NCBI RefSeq assembly: GCF_009758255.1
Contig: NZ_WSEN01000009.1
Span: 124,001-188,000, forward strand
DNA from: Microbacterium sp. MAH-37
GTDB taxonomy: Bacteria; Actinomycetota; Actinomycetes; Actinomycetales; Microbacteriaceae
Direction: 5' to 3'
Length of the DNA: 64,000 nt
The translations under genes and the position numbers were made by a program. Positions 1 through 8,528 of this stretch are shown here, one piece after another; the stretch's first letter is position 1, and each line of letters opens with the position of its first letter. The notes under the pieces are model-generated. The model did not search any database and was not told the DNA's origin. It saw only the letters and a program-made list of their open reading frames with translations.

Positions 1-1469
1 GTGTCACGCTCCAGCGCGACCTCGGCGCTGCGCGGCAGGCTCGCGAGGGTCACGACCGCCATGGCGGGCGCACCGGACTCGAGTTCCGGCGGCAACATCT
101 GCGCCTCGGTCTGCGTGGGCGACTCGCGTCGCTGCGGCCCCTGCCCGCCGCCGTGCGGCGCTCTGCGCACCTCGGCGTGCACCGCGGTCGGGTCCATACC
201 CAGCCGGCGCGCCAGCACGCGCTCATAGCCGGGCCGGAGCAGCTCGTCGCGGATCTCTGCGACGATCGGCGCGGCGGCGCGCAGCGCGCCCACCTGCCCC
301 TCGACCGTGGACAGGTCGAATCCGGAGAGCTTGCGATCGATCGCGAACTCGAACATCGGCACCTTCGTGTCGATGAGGCCGCGCACCGCGGCATCCCCCC
401 GCTGCAGACGCAGGTCGCAGGGATCGAGCCCGTCCGGCGCGACGGCGACGAAGGTCTGAGCAGTGAACCGGGAGTCCTCCGAGAAGGCGCGCAGCGCGGC
501 CTTCTGACCCGCCTCGTCGCCGTCGAAGGTGAAGACCACCTCGCCGGATGCCGAGACGTCCCCCATGACACGGCGCAGCACCTTGATGTGCTCGGTGCCG
601 AACGCGGTGCCGCAGGTGGCGATCGCGGTGGTGACTCCGGCCAGATGGCAGGCCATCACGTCGGTATACCCCTCGACCACCACGACGCGGCGAGGGTCGC
701 CGCGGGCGATGTCGCGCTTGGCGAGGTCGAGCCCGTACAGCACCTGCGCCTTCTTGTAGATCGGGGTCTCGGGAGTGTTCAGGTACTTCGGGCCCTTGTC
801 GTCGTCGAAGAGCCTGCGCGCACCGAAACCGATCGTCTGACCGGTGACGTCGCGGATCGGCCACACGAGTCGCCCGCGGAACCGGTCGTACACCCCGCGC
901 TGGCCGGCGGAGACGAGACCGGCGTTGCTGAGCTCGTCGCGGGTGAAGCCCTGCGCGGTGAGGGCCTTGAGCATGCCGTCCCAGCCGCGCGGGGCGAAGC
1001 CGACGCCGAAATGCGCGGCAGCACCGGCGTCGAAGCCGCGCTGGCCGAGGAACGCCCTGGCCGTCTCTGCCTCGGGGCTCAGCAGCTGCGAGCGGAAGAA
1101 CTCCGCCGCGGCGGTGTTCGCCGCGTACAGCCGGCTGCGCCCGCTGGTCTCCGGTGCGGCCCCGCCGTCCTCGTAGTGCAGCGAGTACCCGATGCGGCCG
1201 GCGAGGCGCTCGACCGCCTCCGTGAAGCTGACGTGGTCCATCTCGCGCAGGAACGAGTACACGTCGCCCGATGCCCCGCATCCGAAGCAGTGGTAGAAGC
1301 CGACCTGCGGCCGCACGTGGAAGCTCGGGCTCTTCTCGTCGTGGAACGGGCAGAGCCCCTTCAGCGATCCGACGCCCGCCGACTTGAGGGCGACGCGCTC
1401 CCCCACGATGTCGGCGATGTTGGTGCGGGACTTCACCTCGTCGATGTCGGCCTGCAGGATGCGCGGCAT
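1..1469 (-). CDS. dnaG: DNA primase DnaG, 3' end cut by the window edge
   Basis: Makes the RNA primers for chromosome replication. About 489 codons are visible. The N-terminus has the CHC2 zinc finger (C40, H43, C61, C64 in GLCPFHDEK and FYHCFGCGASGD). The central part has the TOPRIM catalytic signatures VVVVEGYTDVMA and FTFDGDEAGQ. The C-terminal DnaB-binding part runs off position 1. The ATG shares one base with the dgt stop (TGATG), so the two genes are translationally coupled in a dusB-dgt-dnaG operon. Nothing is missing from the visible catalytic core. Confidence 0.97.
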   Translation of the reverse strand, partial: MPRILQADIDEVKSRTNIADIVGERVALKSAGVGSLKGLCPFHDEKSPSFHVRPQVGFYHCFGCGASGDVYSFLREMDHVSFTEAVERLAGRIGYSLHYEDGGAAPETSGRSRLYAANTAAAEFFRSQLLSPEAETARAFLGQRGFDAGAAAHFGVGFAPRGWDGMLKALTAQGFTRDELSNAGLVSAGQRGVYDRFRGRLVWPIRDVTGQTIGFGARRLFDDDKGPKYLNTPETPIYKKAQVLYGLDLAKRDIARGDPRRVVVVEGYTDVMACHLAGVTTAIATCGTAFGTEHIKVLRRVMGDVSASGEVVFTFDGDEAGQKAALRAFSEDSRFTAQTFVAVAPDGLDPCDLRLQRGDAAVRGLIDTKVPMFEFAIDRKLSGFDLSTVEGQVGALRAAAPIVAEIRDELLRPGYERVLARRLGMDPTAVHAEVRRAPHGGGQGPQRRESPTQTEAQMLPPELESGAPAMAVVTLASLPRSAEVALERD

Positions 1470-2848
1470 CAGCGCGCTCCCTCGGCGGCCGTCGCCGCGG
1501 CGACCCGCGCACGGGCACCCGGCCTGACGTGCCGGGGCGACCAGATACCGACCTCCGCCGGGTCGATGTCGCCGACCAGCCGGTTGTGCCAGTCCACCGC
1601 GGTCTGGTCGGTCAGGCTCGCGATCTGGTCGACCACGACCCTGGCGCGCTGGTCGTCGGTCTCGGCGTCGTGGAAGTCGGCGGCGAACGCGGGCTCGAGC
1701 ACGTCGGCGCCCGCCGTCCAGAGCGCATCGGTCGACCACAGCGCGTCGGCGAGCCGCTTCAGCACGCGGCGCTGCTCCTTGTACACACCGCGGCGCGCGT
1801 CGATCGTGACGATCGCCTGGCCCATGATGCCCTTCAGCACGGCGATCTCGGCCTCGACCACGCGAGGCACGACGACGTGCGCGTTGTACCGCGCCAGCGA
1901 GGGGCCCGCGTACTCGGCGCGCGTCGCCGACACGGATGCCCGCGCGAAGCGCCCGATCATGTCGCTGGTGAGGTTCTTCAGGCGGGCGAGATCGCGGCGA
2001 GAGCGGTCGAAGGACTTCAGCCACATCGGCTGCGAGTTCAGCCGGTACAGCGCGTCCGCGAGTTCGTCGCGGGTGAAGTCGTAGCCGACCCACTGCTGGA
2101 TGCGGCTGACCAGCGCGTGGTGCTCGACCGGGTCGGAGAGCTGCGCGACGTCGAGGTAGCCGTTCACGATCGCGTCCTCGAAGTCGTGCACCGAGTACGC
2201 GATGTCGTCGGAGAGATCCATGATCTCGGCCTCGATGCAGCGCAGCCGGCCGGGTGCGCCGTCGCGCATCCAGCGGAACACGGCCTCGTCCTCGGGATAG
2301 ACGCCGAACTTGAGCCGGCCGCCCGGGTCCGGGACGGGACTGTCGACCGTCCAGGGGTACTTGCAAGTCGCATCGAGGCTGGCGCGCGTGAGGTTGAGCC
2401 CCACCGATCTGTCGCCGTCGTCGAGCACCTTGGCCTCGAGACGGGTGAGGATGCGCAGCGACTGGGCGTTGCCCTCGAAACCGCCGATGTTCTCGGCCCA
2501 CTCGTTCAGCGCGCGCTCGCCGTTGTGGCCGAAGGGCGGATGCCCGAGGTCGTGGCTCAGGCAGGCGGTGTCGACCACGTCCGCCGAGACGCCGAGGGCG
2601 ATCGCGAGCTCGCGCCCGACCTGGGCGACCTCCAGCGAGTGGGTCAGCCGGTTGCGGGCGAAATCGGCGGTGCTGGCGGGGCTGAGCACCTGCGTCTTGG
2701 CTGCAAGACGGCGTAGCGCCGCGGAGTGCAGCACCCGGGCGCGGTCGCGCGCGAAGTCGTCGCGCTCGGAGCGGTGCGTCTCGGCGAAGAAGCGCTCGGC
2801 GTCACGCTCGGTGTATCCGTCGCCGAGTACGGTCCCGTCAGCCGCCAC
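1469..2848 (-). CDS. dgt: deoxyguanosinetriphosphate triphosphohydrolase (dGTPase) family
   Basis: HD-superfamily enzyme expected to hydrolyse dNTPs, typically dGTP, to the nucleoside plus tripolyphosphate. 459 aa. The metal-binding HD residues are visible as H70 (RLTHSLEVAQ) and H99-D100 (CLSHDLGHPPFGHNGE). The chosen start is GTG at 2848. It overlaps the dusB 3' end by 11 bases, and a GGAG lies about 10 bases upstream inside dusB. The gene ends in a TGATG overlap with dnaG. Linkage to dnaG is widespread in actinobacteria and fits a nucleotide-pool role near replication. Substrate preference cannot be read from the sequence. Confidence 0.93.
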   Translation of the reverse strand: MAADGTVLGDGYTERDAERFFAETHRSERDDFARDRARVLHSAALRRLAAKTQVLSPASTADFARNRLTHSLEVAQVGRELAIALGVSADVVDTACLSHDLGHPPFGHNGERALNEWAENIGGFEGNAQSLRILTRLEAKVLDDGDRSVGLNLTRASLDATCKYPWTVDSPVPDPGGRLKFGVYPEDEAVFRWMRDGAPGRLRCIEAEIMDLSDDIAYSVHDFEDAIVNGYLDVAQLSDPVEHHALVSRIQQWVGYDFTRDELADALYRLNSQPMWLKSFDRSRRDLARLKNLTSDMIGRFARASVSATRAEYAGPSLARYNAHVVVPRVVEAEIAVLKGIMGQAIVTIDARRGVYKEQRRVLKRLADALWSTDALWTAGADVLEPAFAADFHDAETDDQRARVVVDQIASLTDQTAVDWHNRLVGDIDPAEVGIWSPRHVRPGARARVAAATAAEGAR

Positions 2849-3989
2849 TGTTCTCGGTCTCCGCTCCTCGCATCATCTCGCCGGTGTCCGACCCGATCTC
2901 GCGGGAGTCCAGCCAGCCGTCCGGCAGAGCCGTGCGCTTGGGAGATCCGGCGCGACCGCGCTGCCCCTCGGCACCGGCGCCGGGGTAGGGCGCGTCGCCG
3001 AGCGTTCCGAGCAGGTCGTCGATCTCCTGCAGCGTGGACGCCCGCGCGAGGGCCGCACGCAGCTCACCGCCGACGGGGTAGCCCTTGAAGTACCAGGCGA
3101 CGTGCTTGCGGATGTCCTTGCATCCGCGGTCCTCGTCCTCGAAGAACTCGACCAGAAGCTCGGCGTGCCGGCGGAACGCCGCTGCGACGAACTGCAGGGT
3201 GGCGTCGACGTGCACGCCCTCGCCGCCGAAGGCGGATGCCAGTTCACCGAACAGCCACGGCCGCCCGAGGCATCCGCGTCCGACGACCACGCCGTCGGCA
3301 CCGGTCTCCGCCATCATCCGCACCGCGTCGTCGGCGGACCAGATGTCGCCGTTCCCGAGCACCGGGATGCTGGTCACGACCTGCTTGAGCTCGCCGATCG
3401 CCGCCCAGTCGGCGTGACCGGAGTAGTACTCGCCCGCGGTGCGCGCATGCAGCGCAACGGCCGCGGCCCCGGCATCCTCCGCCGCGCGGCCGGCCTCGAG
3501 GAAGGTGAGGTGGTTCTTGTCGATGCCCTTGCGCATCTTCACCGTCAGAGGCACGTCGCCGGCCGCCTTGACGGCGCGGTCGACGATGTCGGCGAACAGC
3601 GTGGTCTTCCAGGGCAGCGCCGCTCCCCCGCCCTTGCGGGTGACCTTGGGCACCGGGCAGCCGAAGTTGAGATCGATGTGATCGGCGCGGTCCTCGGCGA
3701 CGATGATGCGGACGGCCTCGGCGATGGTCGCCGGATCGACGCCGTAGAGCTGGATCGAGCGCGGCGTCTCGGACTCGTGATGCTGGATCAGGCGCATCGT
3801 GATGGCGTTCCGCTCGACGAGCGCGCGCGAGGTGATCATCTCGCTGACGTACAGGCCGGCGCCGTACTCGCGGCAGAGCCTGCGGAAGGCGGTATTGGTG
3901 ATCCCGGCCATGGGGGCGAGGACCACGGGCACGTCGAGTTCGATCGGGCCGATGCGCAGGGCGCTGGCGGGTGCGGTGGCAACAGACAT
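2838..3989 (-). CDS. dusB: tRNA-dihydrouridine synthase, DusB family
   Basis: FMN enzyme that reduces specific uridines in tRNA to dihydrouridine. 383 aa. The TIM-barrel start VVLAPMAGITNTAFRRLC and the catalytic cysteine in DLNFGCPVPKV are present, as are the KMRKG and HARTAGEYYSG segments that contact FMN and tRNA. The reading frame is open far upstream, but the ATG at 3989 is preferred: a GGAGAGG lies just upstream and a possible -10 GAGAAT sits about 9 bases before the ATG. The last ~50 residues are a hydrophilic tail beyond the usual Dus fold. First gene of the operon with dgt and dnaG; divergent from gpx. Confidence 0.94.
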   Translation of the reverse strand: MSVATAPASALRIGPIELDVPVVLAPMAGITNTAFRRLCREYGAGLYVSEMITSRALVERNAITMRLIQHHESETPRSIQLYGVDPATIAEAVRIIVAEDRADHIDLNFGCPVPKVTRKGGGAALPWKTTLFADIVDRAVKAAGDVPLTVKMRKGIDKNHLTFLEAGRAAEDAGAAAVALHARTAGEYYSGHADWAAIGELKQVVTSIPVLGNGDIWSADDAVRMMAETGADGVVVGRGCLGRPWLFGELASAFGGEGVHVDATLQFVAAAFRRHAELLVEFFEDEDRGCKDIRKHVAWYFKGYPVGGELRAALARASTLQEIDDLLGTLGDAPYPGAGAEGQRGRAGSPKRTALPDGWLDSREIGSDTGEMMRGAETENSGG

Positions 3990-4037
3990 ATCCTCTCCAT
4001 TCTCCCAGAATCCGGCGCTCGCGGGCGGCACCGAACA

Positions 4038-4043
4038 TAGGCT
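4038..4043 (+). promoter_or_regulatory. -10 element of gpx (leaderless type)
   Basis: TAGGCT ends six bases before the ATG at 4050. This spacing puts the transcription start at the start codon. The in-frame GTG at 4044 would lie upstream of that transcript, so the ATG is preferred. Confidence 0.55.
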
Positions 4044-4049
4044 GTGAAT

Positions 4050-4553
4050 ATGACCGACCTCCCCCTCCGACAGATCCCCTTCGCCGACGCCGCAGGCACT
4101 GAGAAGACGCTGGACGACTACGGAGCCGATGTCGTGCTGGTGGTCAACGTCGCCTCCAAGTGCGGGCTCACCCCGCAGTACGAGCAGCTCGAAGAGCTGC
4201 AGCGCGCGTACGAGTCCCGCGGGTTCACCGTGCTCGGGTTCCCCTGCAACCAGTTCTTCGGCCAGGAACCGGGTTCGATGGACCAGATCCTGGACTTCTG
4301 CTCGACCACGTACGGCGTCACCTTCCCGGTGAACGACAAGGTCAAGGTCAACGGCCGCAGCGCCACCGACCTCTACAAGGCCCTCAAGCAGACCTCGGAT
4401 GCCGAGGGCAAGGCCGGCCGCGTGGAGTGGAACTTCGAGAAGTTCCTCGTCTCGCCAGACGGCTCGGTGCAGCGATTCCGCCCGCGGCAGAAGCCGGATT
4501 CCCCCGAGATCGTGTCGGCGATCGAGGCGGCGCTGTCCGCCGCGGGCCGCTGA
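4050..4553 (+). CDS. glutathione peroxidase family thiol peroxidase
   Basis: Reduces hydrogen peroxide and organic hydroperoxides. In actinobacteria this family probably uses thioredoxin, as a cysteine homologue rather than a selenoprotein. 167 aa, normal length. The catalytic triad is visible: C38 (VASKCGLTPQ), Q68 (FPCNQFFGQ) and W127 (VEWNFEKFLV). No signal peptide, so cytoplasmic. The start at 4050 is set by the TAGGCT -10 element six bases upstream. Divergent from dusB across about 60 bases and apparently monocistronic; the next gene has its own promoter and ribosome binding site. Confidence 0.95.
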   Translation: MTDLPLRQIPFADAAGTEKTLDDYGADVVLVVNVASKCGLTPQYEQLEELQRAYESRGFTVLGFPCNQFFGQEPGSMDQILDFCSTTYGVTFPVNDKVKVNGRSATDLYKALKQTSDAEGKAGRVEWNFEKFLVSPDGSVQRFRPRQKPDSPEIVSAIEAALSAAGR

Positions 4554-4562
4554 ACGGAAAGC

Positions 4563-4584
4563 GTTCACCTGCCCGTCGTCCCCC
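4563..4584 (+). promoter_or_regulatory. candidate PHO box with -10 element for the phosphoesterase gene
   Basis: GTTCACCTGCC (4563-4573) matches 10 of 11 positions of the PhoP direct-repeat unit known from Streptomyces (G[GT]TCAYYYR[CG]G, from memory). The next 11 bases match more weakly (about 7 of 11). A TAGCGT at 4601-4606 could be the -10, so the box would cover the -35 region. PhoP control would suit a secreted phosphoesterase but rests on one good repeat. Confidence 0.35.
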
Positions 4585-4648
4585 CGCCATCTTCGTCTCC
4601 TAGCGTCTCCGCGGCGAGAATCCGCCCGCGACGAAGAGGAGACCTGGA

Positions 4649-5848
4649 ATGCCAGAACGACTGCCCATGAGCCGGCGCACCGTGATCACTGCAGGAGCGA
4701 TCGGCGCCGTCAGCGCCGCGCTGCCGTTCGGGGCGGCGCACGCCGGGACGACCGCGACATCGGCACCGGGGACGCCGGCGGCGAAGGCGCCGCGACTGCG
4801 ATTCCGCCAGGACCGGACGTTCAAGGTCGTCCAGTTCAACGACACGCAGGACGATGAGCAGACCGACCGTCGCACGGTCGAGCTGATGGAGAAGGTCCTC
4901 GATCAGGAGAAGCCCGACTTCGTCGTCATCAACGGCGACGTCATCTCCTCAGGCTGCGAGACGCGCCTCGCGGTGAAGCAGGCGATCAACAACGTCGTCC
5001 AGCCGATGGAGTCCCGCCGGATCCCCTGGGCGGTCACGTACGGCAACCACGACGAGGACTCGCTGCCCACCTCGGGCGTCGACGAGGCGGGGATGCTCGA
5101 GATCTACCGCTCCTACGACTACAACCTGAACGCGGAGAACGCCCGCGGCCTGACCGGGACGAGCAACACGATCGTGTCGATCTCGTCGGCGGCTAAGAAG
5201 AACCGCGAGGCTTTCGCACTGTGGCTGCTCGACTCGGGGCGCTACGCGCCTGAGCGCATCGCCGGTCAGGACTTCGCAGGCTACCCCGACTGGGACTGGC
5301 TCCGCATGGATCAGGTCTCCTGGTACCGCGAGCAGTCGCAGCGCCTCGAACAGCGCAGCGGCCGCAAGATCCCCGGCCTGATGTTCATCCACATCGCACT
5401 CTGGGAGCACCGCTTCATGTGGTGGGGCGGCGTCGACACCCGCACGAGCGCCGACGCCGCACGAGGCAGGGCGCGCCACAGCATCACGGGTGAGCGCAAC
5501 GAGGACGAGTGCCCCGGTCCGTTCAACTCGGGGATGTACAACGCGATCCTCGAGCGCGGCGACGTGAAGGGCGTCTTCGTCGGACACGACCACGTCAACG
5601 ACTACTACGGCGACTACTACGGCGTGCTGCTCGGCTACGCGCCCGGCACCGGCTTCGGCGCCTACGGCCTGAACGGCGCGGAGCGCAACCGCATGCGCGG
5701 CGGCCGCGTCTTCGAGCTCACCGAGAACGGCGACGACGTGTCGATCAGGACCAGGGTCGTCTACGCGCGCGACCTCGGCATCGATCTGACCGCGAACGAC
5801 CAGCCGATGCAGCCACTGCCGCTGGGGCCGAAGCAGCAGGCGATCTGA
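4649..5848 (+). CDS. Tat-exported calcineurin-like metallophosphoesterase
   Basis: Predicted secreted phosphoesterase. 399 aa. The N-terminus has a twin-arginine signal, MSRRTVITAGAIGA, followed by a hydrophobic stretch and an AHA cleavage site near residue 32. The metal-binding blocks occur in order: FNDTQD, INGDVI, GNHDED, FIHIALWEH and GHDHVND. A GAGGAGACC ribosome binding site precedes the ATG at 4649. The substrate is unknown; the family includes nucleotidases, phosphodiesterases and acid phosphatases. A candidate PHO box upstream suggests phosphate-starvation control. It faces lysR and both end at a strong shared hairpin. Confidence 0.85.
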   Translation: MPERLPMSRRTVITAGAIGAVSAALPFGAAHAGTTATSAPGTPAAKAPRLRFRQDRTFKVVQFNDTQDDEQTDRRTVELMEKVLDQEKPDFVVINGDVISSGCETRLAVKQAINNVVQPMESRRIPWAVTYGNHDEDSLPTSGVDEAGMLEIYRSYDYNLNAENARGLTGTSNTIVSISSAAKKNREAFALWLLDSGRYAPERIAGQDFAGYPDWDWLRMDQVSWYREQSQRLEQRSGRKIPGLMFIHIALWEHRFMWWGGVDTRTSADAARGRARHSITGERNEDECPGPFNSGMYNAILERGDVKGVFVGHDHVNDYYGDYYGVLLGYAPGTGFGAYGLNGAERNRMRGGRVFELTENGDDVSIRTRVVYARDLGIDLTANDQPMQPLPLGPKQQAI

Positions 5849-5856
5849 CCTCATCG

Positions 5857-5889
5857 GGGCAGGGGCACGCACGTCCGCGGCCCCTGCCC
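5857..5889. terminator. bidirectional hairpin terminator
   Basis: Perfect 10-bp stem GGGCAGGGGC / GCCCCTGCCC with a 13-base loop, lying between two convergent genes (phosphoesterase and lysR). Confidence 0.8.
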
Positions 5890-5893
5890 TCGG

Positions 5894-6772
5894 TCATCCC
5901 TCGGCATCCCCTCGCTCCACGGCGAGGAACGCCTGAGCCGCGGGTGAGGGGTTGAACGCGCTCCACGCGAGGTACTCGATACGCGTCGGCCCATCGGACA
6001 CGGCGAGGGTGCGCAGATCATCGCCCTGGGGCACCACGGCGGGCGAGAGCAGCGCGATCACGAGGTTCCGGCGCACGAGGTCGAGGATGAGCGTCGTGTT
6101 CATCGCCTCGAAGGCGACGTCCCGGGGCACGTCGTGCTCTGCGAAGGCGAGATCCGACGGCAGACGTCCCGGCGTGCCGGCGGGGAAGTCCACGAACGTC
6201 TCCCACGCGAGGTCGTCGAGCCGGATGCGTCGACGAGACGCGAGCGGATGCCGCGATGACACGACCGCGACCAGATGCTCGCGGGCGATGGTCCGGGAGG
6301 CGACACCCGTCGGCGGCTGCGTCTCGGGCAGCCCCAGCACGGCGACGTCCATGTCTCCCGCGGCGATGGCGGCGATGAACTCCTCGCTGCCGCCGGTGCG
6401 CAGGTGGATGCGGACGTCAGGGTGCGCGCGGCGGAAGATCTCCAGCGCCGCGGGGATGTCGATCGCGGTGACCGTCGGGATCATCCCGATCGTCAGCGTG
6501 CCGCGGACCAGCCCGGCCGCCGCGGCGGCATCCACGCGTGCACGATCTGCCGCCTCGAGGCTGGCGCGCGCAGCGATGACGAACGCCTCCCCCGCTGCGG
6601 TCGTCTCGACGCGGCGGCTGGTGCGCGCGAACAGGATCAGACCGAGCTCACGCTCCAGCGACTTGATCTGATGGCTGAGTGCCGACTGCACCACAAGGCA
6701 CCGCTCGGCGGCGCGCGTGAAGCTGCGCTCCTCGGCCACGGCGACGGCGTACCTCAGCTGCTGGAGTTCCAT
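5894..6772 (-). CDS. LysR-family transcriptional regulator
   Basis: 292 aa. The N-terminal winged helix-turn-helix is typical (MELQQLRYAVAVAEERSFTRAAERC, then QSALSHQIKSLERELG). The effector-binding domain begins near residue 90 (RGTLTIGMIPT). The ATG at 6772 is preferred because family members begin with this M-E-L-x-Q-L pattern; further ATG codons upstream lie inside the operator. Divergent from the EamA transporter at 6852, with a T-N11-A palindrome between them, so it probably controls itself and the exporter. The inducer is unknown. Confidence 0.92.
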   Translation of the reverse strand: MELQQLRYAVAVAEERSFTRAAERCLVVQSALSHQIKSLERELGLILFARTSRRVETTAAGEAFVIAARASLEAADRARVDAAAAAGLVRGTLTIGMIPTVTAIDIPAALEIFRRAHPDVRIHLRTGGSEEFIAAIAAGDMDVAVLGLPETQPPTGVASRTIAREHLVAVVSSRHPLASRRRIRLDDLAWETFVDFPAGTPGRLPSDLAFAEHDVPRDVAFEAMNTTLILDLVRRNLVIALLSPAVVPQGDDLRTLAVSDGPTRIEYLAWSAFNPSPAAQAFLAVERGDAEG

Positions 6773-6799
6773 GCATCCATCATGGTTCTTCATGGATGC
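6773..6799. promoter_or_regulatory. LysR-type T-N11-A operator
   Basis: GCATCCAT (6773-6780), 11-base spacer, ATGGATGC (6792-6799): a perfect 8-bp inverted repeat in the classic LysR T-N11-A form. It directly abuts the lysR start codon. A second small palindrome, ATGC-AAA-GCAT, follows at 6801-6811 and may be the activation half-site toward the transporter. Confidence 0.7.
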
Positions 6800-6851
6800 C
6801 ATGCAAAGCATGTCCTGGACTCATCGATTGCCGCCGGATCACGATGGTCCT

Positions 6852-7757
6852 GTGACCACCACGACACCCCGCCCCTCCGTACCTCTCGTCACGGCGAACA
6901 GGGCCGGCCGCACCGCGCTCACCGCACTCGCCCCCGCAGTCTGGGGGACGACCTACATCGTGACGACCGAGCTGCTGCCGTCCGGGCATCCTCTGTTCGC
7001 CGCGCTGGTGCGCGCCCTCCCCGCCGGCATCGTCGCGCTGCTCATCGCACGCCGGCTGCCGCGCGGCAGCTGGTGGTGGAGGAGCGCCGTGCTCGGCGTG
7101 CTGAACATGGGCGCGTTCTTCCCGCTCCTGTTCCTCGCCGCGCAGCACCTTCCCGGCGGGGTCGCCGCGACGCTCGGAGCCGCGCAGCCGATCGTCGTGG
7201 CGTTCCTCGCCGTGGCGATCCTGCACGAGCGCCTGTCGGTCTGGCGGGTGGGCTGGGGCGCCGTCGGCGTCATCGGCGTCGCCCTCGTCGTGCTCGGACC
7301 GGCCGCCGCGCTGGATCCCGTCGGCATCCTCGCCGGGCTGGCTGGTGCCGTGTCCATGGCCACCGGCGTCGTGTTGACCAAACGCTGGGGCCGTCCAGAA
7401 GGTGTCTCCGCGATCGGTCTCGCCGGCTGGCAGCTGACCGCCGGAGGACTGTTCCTGCTGCCGATCGCGCTCCTGGTCGACGGAGTCCCGACGGACATCG
7501 ACGGACCCGCCGTGCTCGGCTATGTCTGGCTCGGCCTCGTCGGTGGACTCCTCGCGTACACGATCTGGTTCGACGGGATCCGGCGTCTGCCGGTGAGCGC
7601 GACCGCTCTGCTCGGTCTGCTCTCGCCGCTGGTCGCGGCGCTGCTCGGCGCATCGCTCGCCGGGGAGTCGCTCACGCCGGTGCAGCTCGCCGGCTTCGCG
7701 CTGGCCCTCACCGCGCTTCTCGCCGGTCAGCTCGCGCCGGACGGACGGCGCCGCTGA
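6852..7757 (+). CDS. EamA (DMT) family transporter, probable metabolite exporter
   Basis: 301 aa with about ten hydrophobic segments and two EamA repeats (for example TALAPAVWGTTYIVTTELLP near the N-terminus). The family exports amino acids, purines, vitamins or drugs. The GTG at 6852 is chosen because upstream codons cross the LysR operator and lysR itself; no strong Shine-Dalgarno is visible, so the start is uncertain by a few codons. Divergent from the LysR gene, which probably regulates it. Ends in a strong terminator hairpin. The substrate cannot be inferred. Confidence 0.86.
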   Translation: MTTTTPRPSVPLVTANRAGRTALTALAPAVWGTTYIVTTELLPSGHPLFAALVRALPAGIVALLIARRLPRGSWWWRSAVLGVLNMGAFFPLLFLAAQHLPGGVAATLGAAQPIVVAFLAVAILHERLSVWRVGWGAVGVIGVALVVLGPAAALDPVGILAGLAGAVSMATGVVLTKRWGRPEGVSAIGLAGWQLTAGGLFLLPIALLVDGVPTDIDGPAVLGYVWLGLVGGLLAYTIWFDGIRRLPVSATALLGLLSPLVAALLGASLAGESLTPVQLAGFALALTALLAGQLAPDGRRR

Positions 7758-7772
7758 AGGTGATGCGCATGC

Positions 7773-7801
7773 GAAAGGCCCGGTCGGCGACCGGGCCTTT
7801 C
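7773..7801. terminator. bidirectional hairpin terminator
   Basis: Perfect 13-bp stem GAAAGGCCCGGTC / GACCGGGCCTTTC with a 3-base loop and T/A-rich ends. It serves the EamA gene and the convergent DsbA-family gene. Confidence 0.9.
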
Positions 7802-7812
7802 GGTGTCTGCGA

Positions 7813-8499
7813 TCAGCTGGCGACTTCCTCCGCGTCCTCGGAGCCGCGCTGCGCCCACACATCGCGGATGACGTTCTGGAACGCCTCGGCCGGCTGCGCG
7901 CCGCTCACGCCGTACTTGCCGTCGATGACGAAGAACGGCACGCCGTTGATGCCGTACGCGCGCGCCTGCGCCTGATCGGCGCGCACGGCGTCGAGGTACT
8001 GCGACGACTGGAGGACCTCCGTCGCCTCTGCGGCATCAAGGCCGACCTCGGCGGCCAGCGCGACCAGGTCGTCGATGCGGCCCACATGCCTGCCCTCGGT
8101 GAAGTACGCGGACATCAGCCGCTCCTCCATCTCGTGCTGCACTCCCTTGGCCTTGGCGTGGTGCAGCAGCTCGTGCGCCTTCACCGTGTTGGTGTGCTGC
8201 AGCTTGTCGAAGTTGTACTCCAGCCCCGCCTGCGCGGCCACGTTCGTCACGTGCGAGAGCATCTGCTCGACCTGCTCACGGGGCATGCCCTTGTGCCCGG
8301 CGAGGAAGTCGATCTCATCGCCGTCGAAGTCGACCGGGGTGTCGGGTGAGAGCTCGAAGGAGTGGAAGGTGATCCGCACCTGCGGGGCATCCTCGTCGGA
8401 CGCGGTGGCGGCCAGACCCGCCTCGAGATTGCGCTTGCCGATGTAGCACCACGGGCAGGCGATGTCGGACCAGATGTCGATCGAGATGGGTTCGCTCAC
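7813..8499 (-). CDS. DsbA-family oxidoreductase, FrnE-like
   Basis: 228 aa. Thioredoxin fold with a CPWC redox motif near the N-terminus (IDIWSDIACPWCYIGKR), a helical insertion, and the conserved cis-proline region GVPFFVIDG. There is no signal peptide, so it acts in the cytoplasm, unlike secreted DsbA. FrnE-type proteins act as disulfide isomerases or in polyketide maturation and stress tolerance. The GTG at 8499 gives the usual N-terminus MSEPISIDIW; a TTG at 8511 is possible. Neither has a strong ribosome binding site. Precise role unknown. Confidence 0.88.
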   Translation of the reverse strand: MSEPISIDIWSDIACPWCYIGKRNLEAGLAATASDEDAPQVRITFHSFELSPDTPVDFDGDEIDFLAGHKGMPREQVEQMLSHVTNVAAQAGLEYNFDKLQHTNTVKAHELLHHAKAKGVQHEMEERLMSAYFTEGRHVGRIDDLVALAAEVGLDAAEATEVLQSSQYLDAVRADQAQARAYGINGVPFFVIDGKYGVSGAQPAEAFQNVIRDVWAQRGSEDAEEVAS

Positions 8500-8528
8500 A
8501 ACATCATTCAACCGGATGGATGCCCGTT

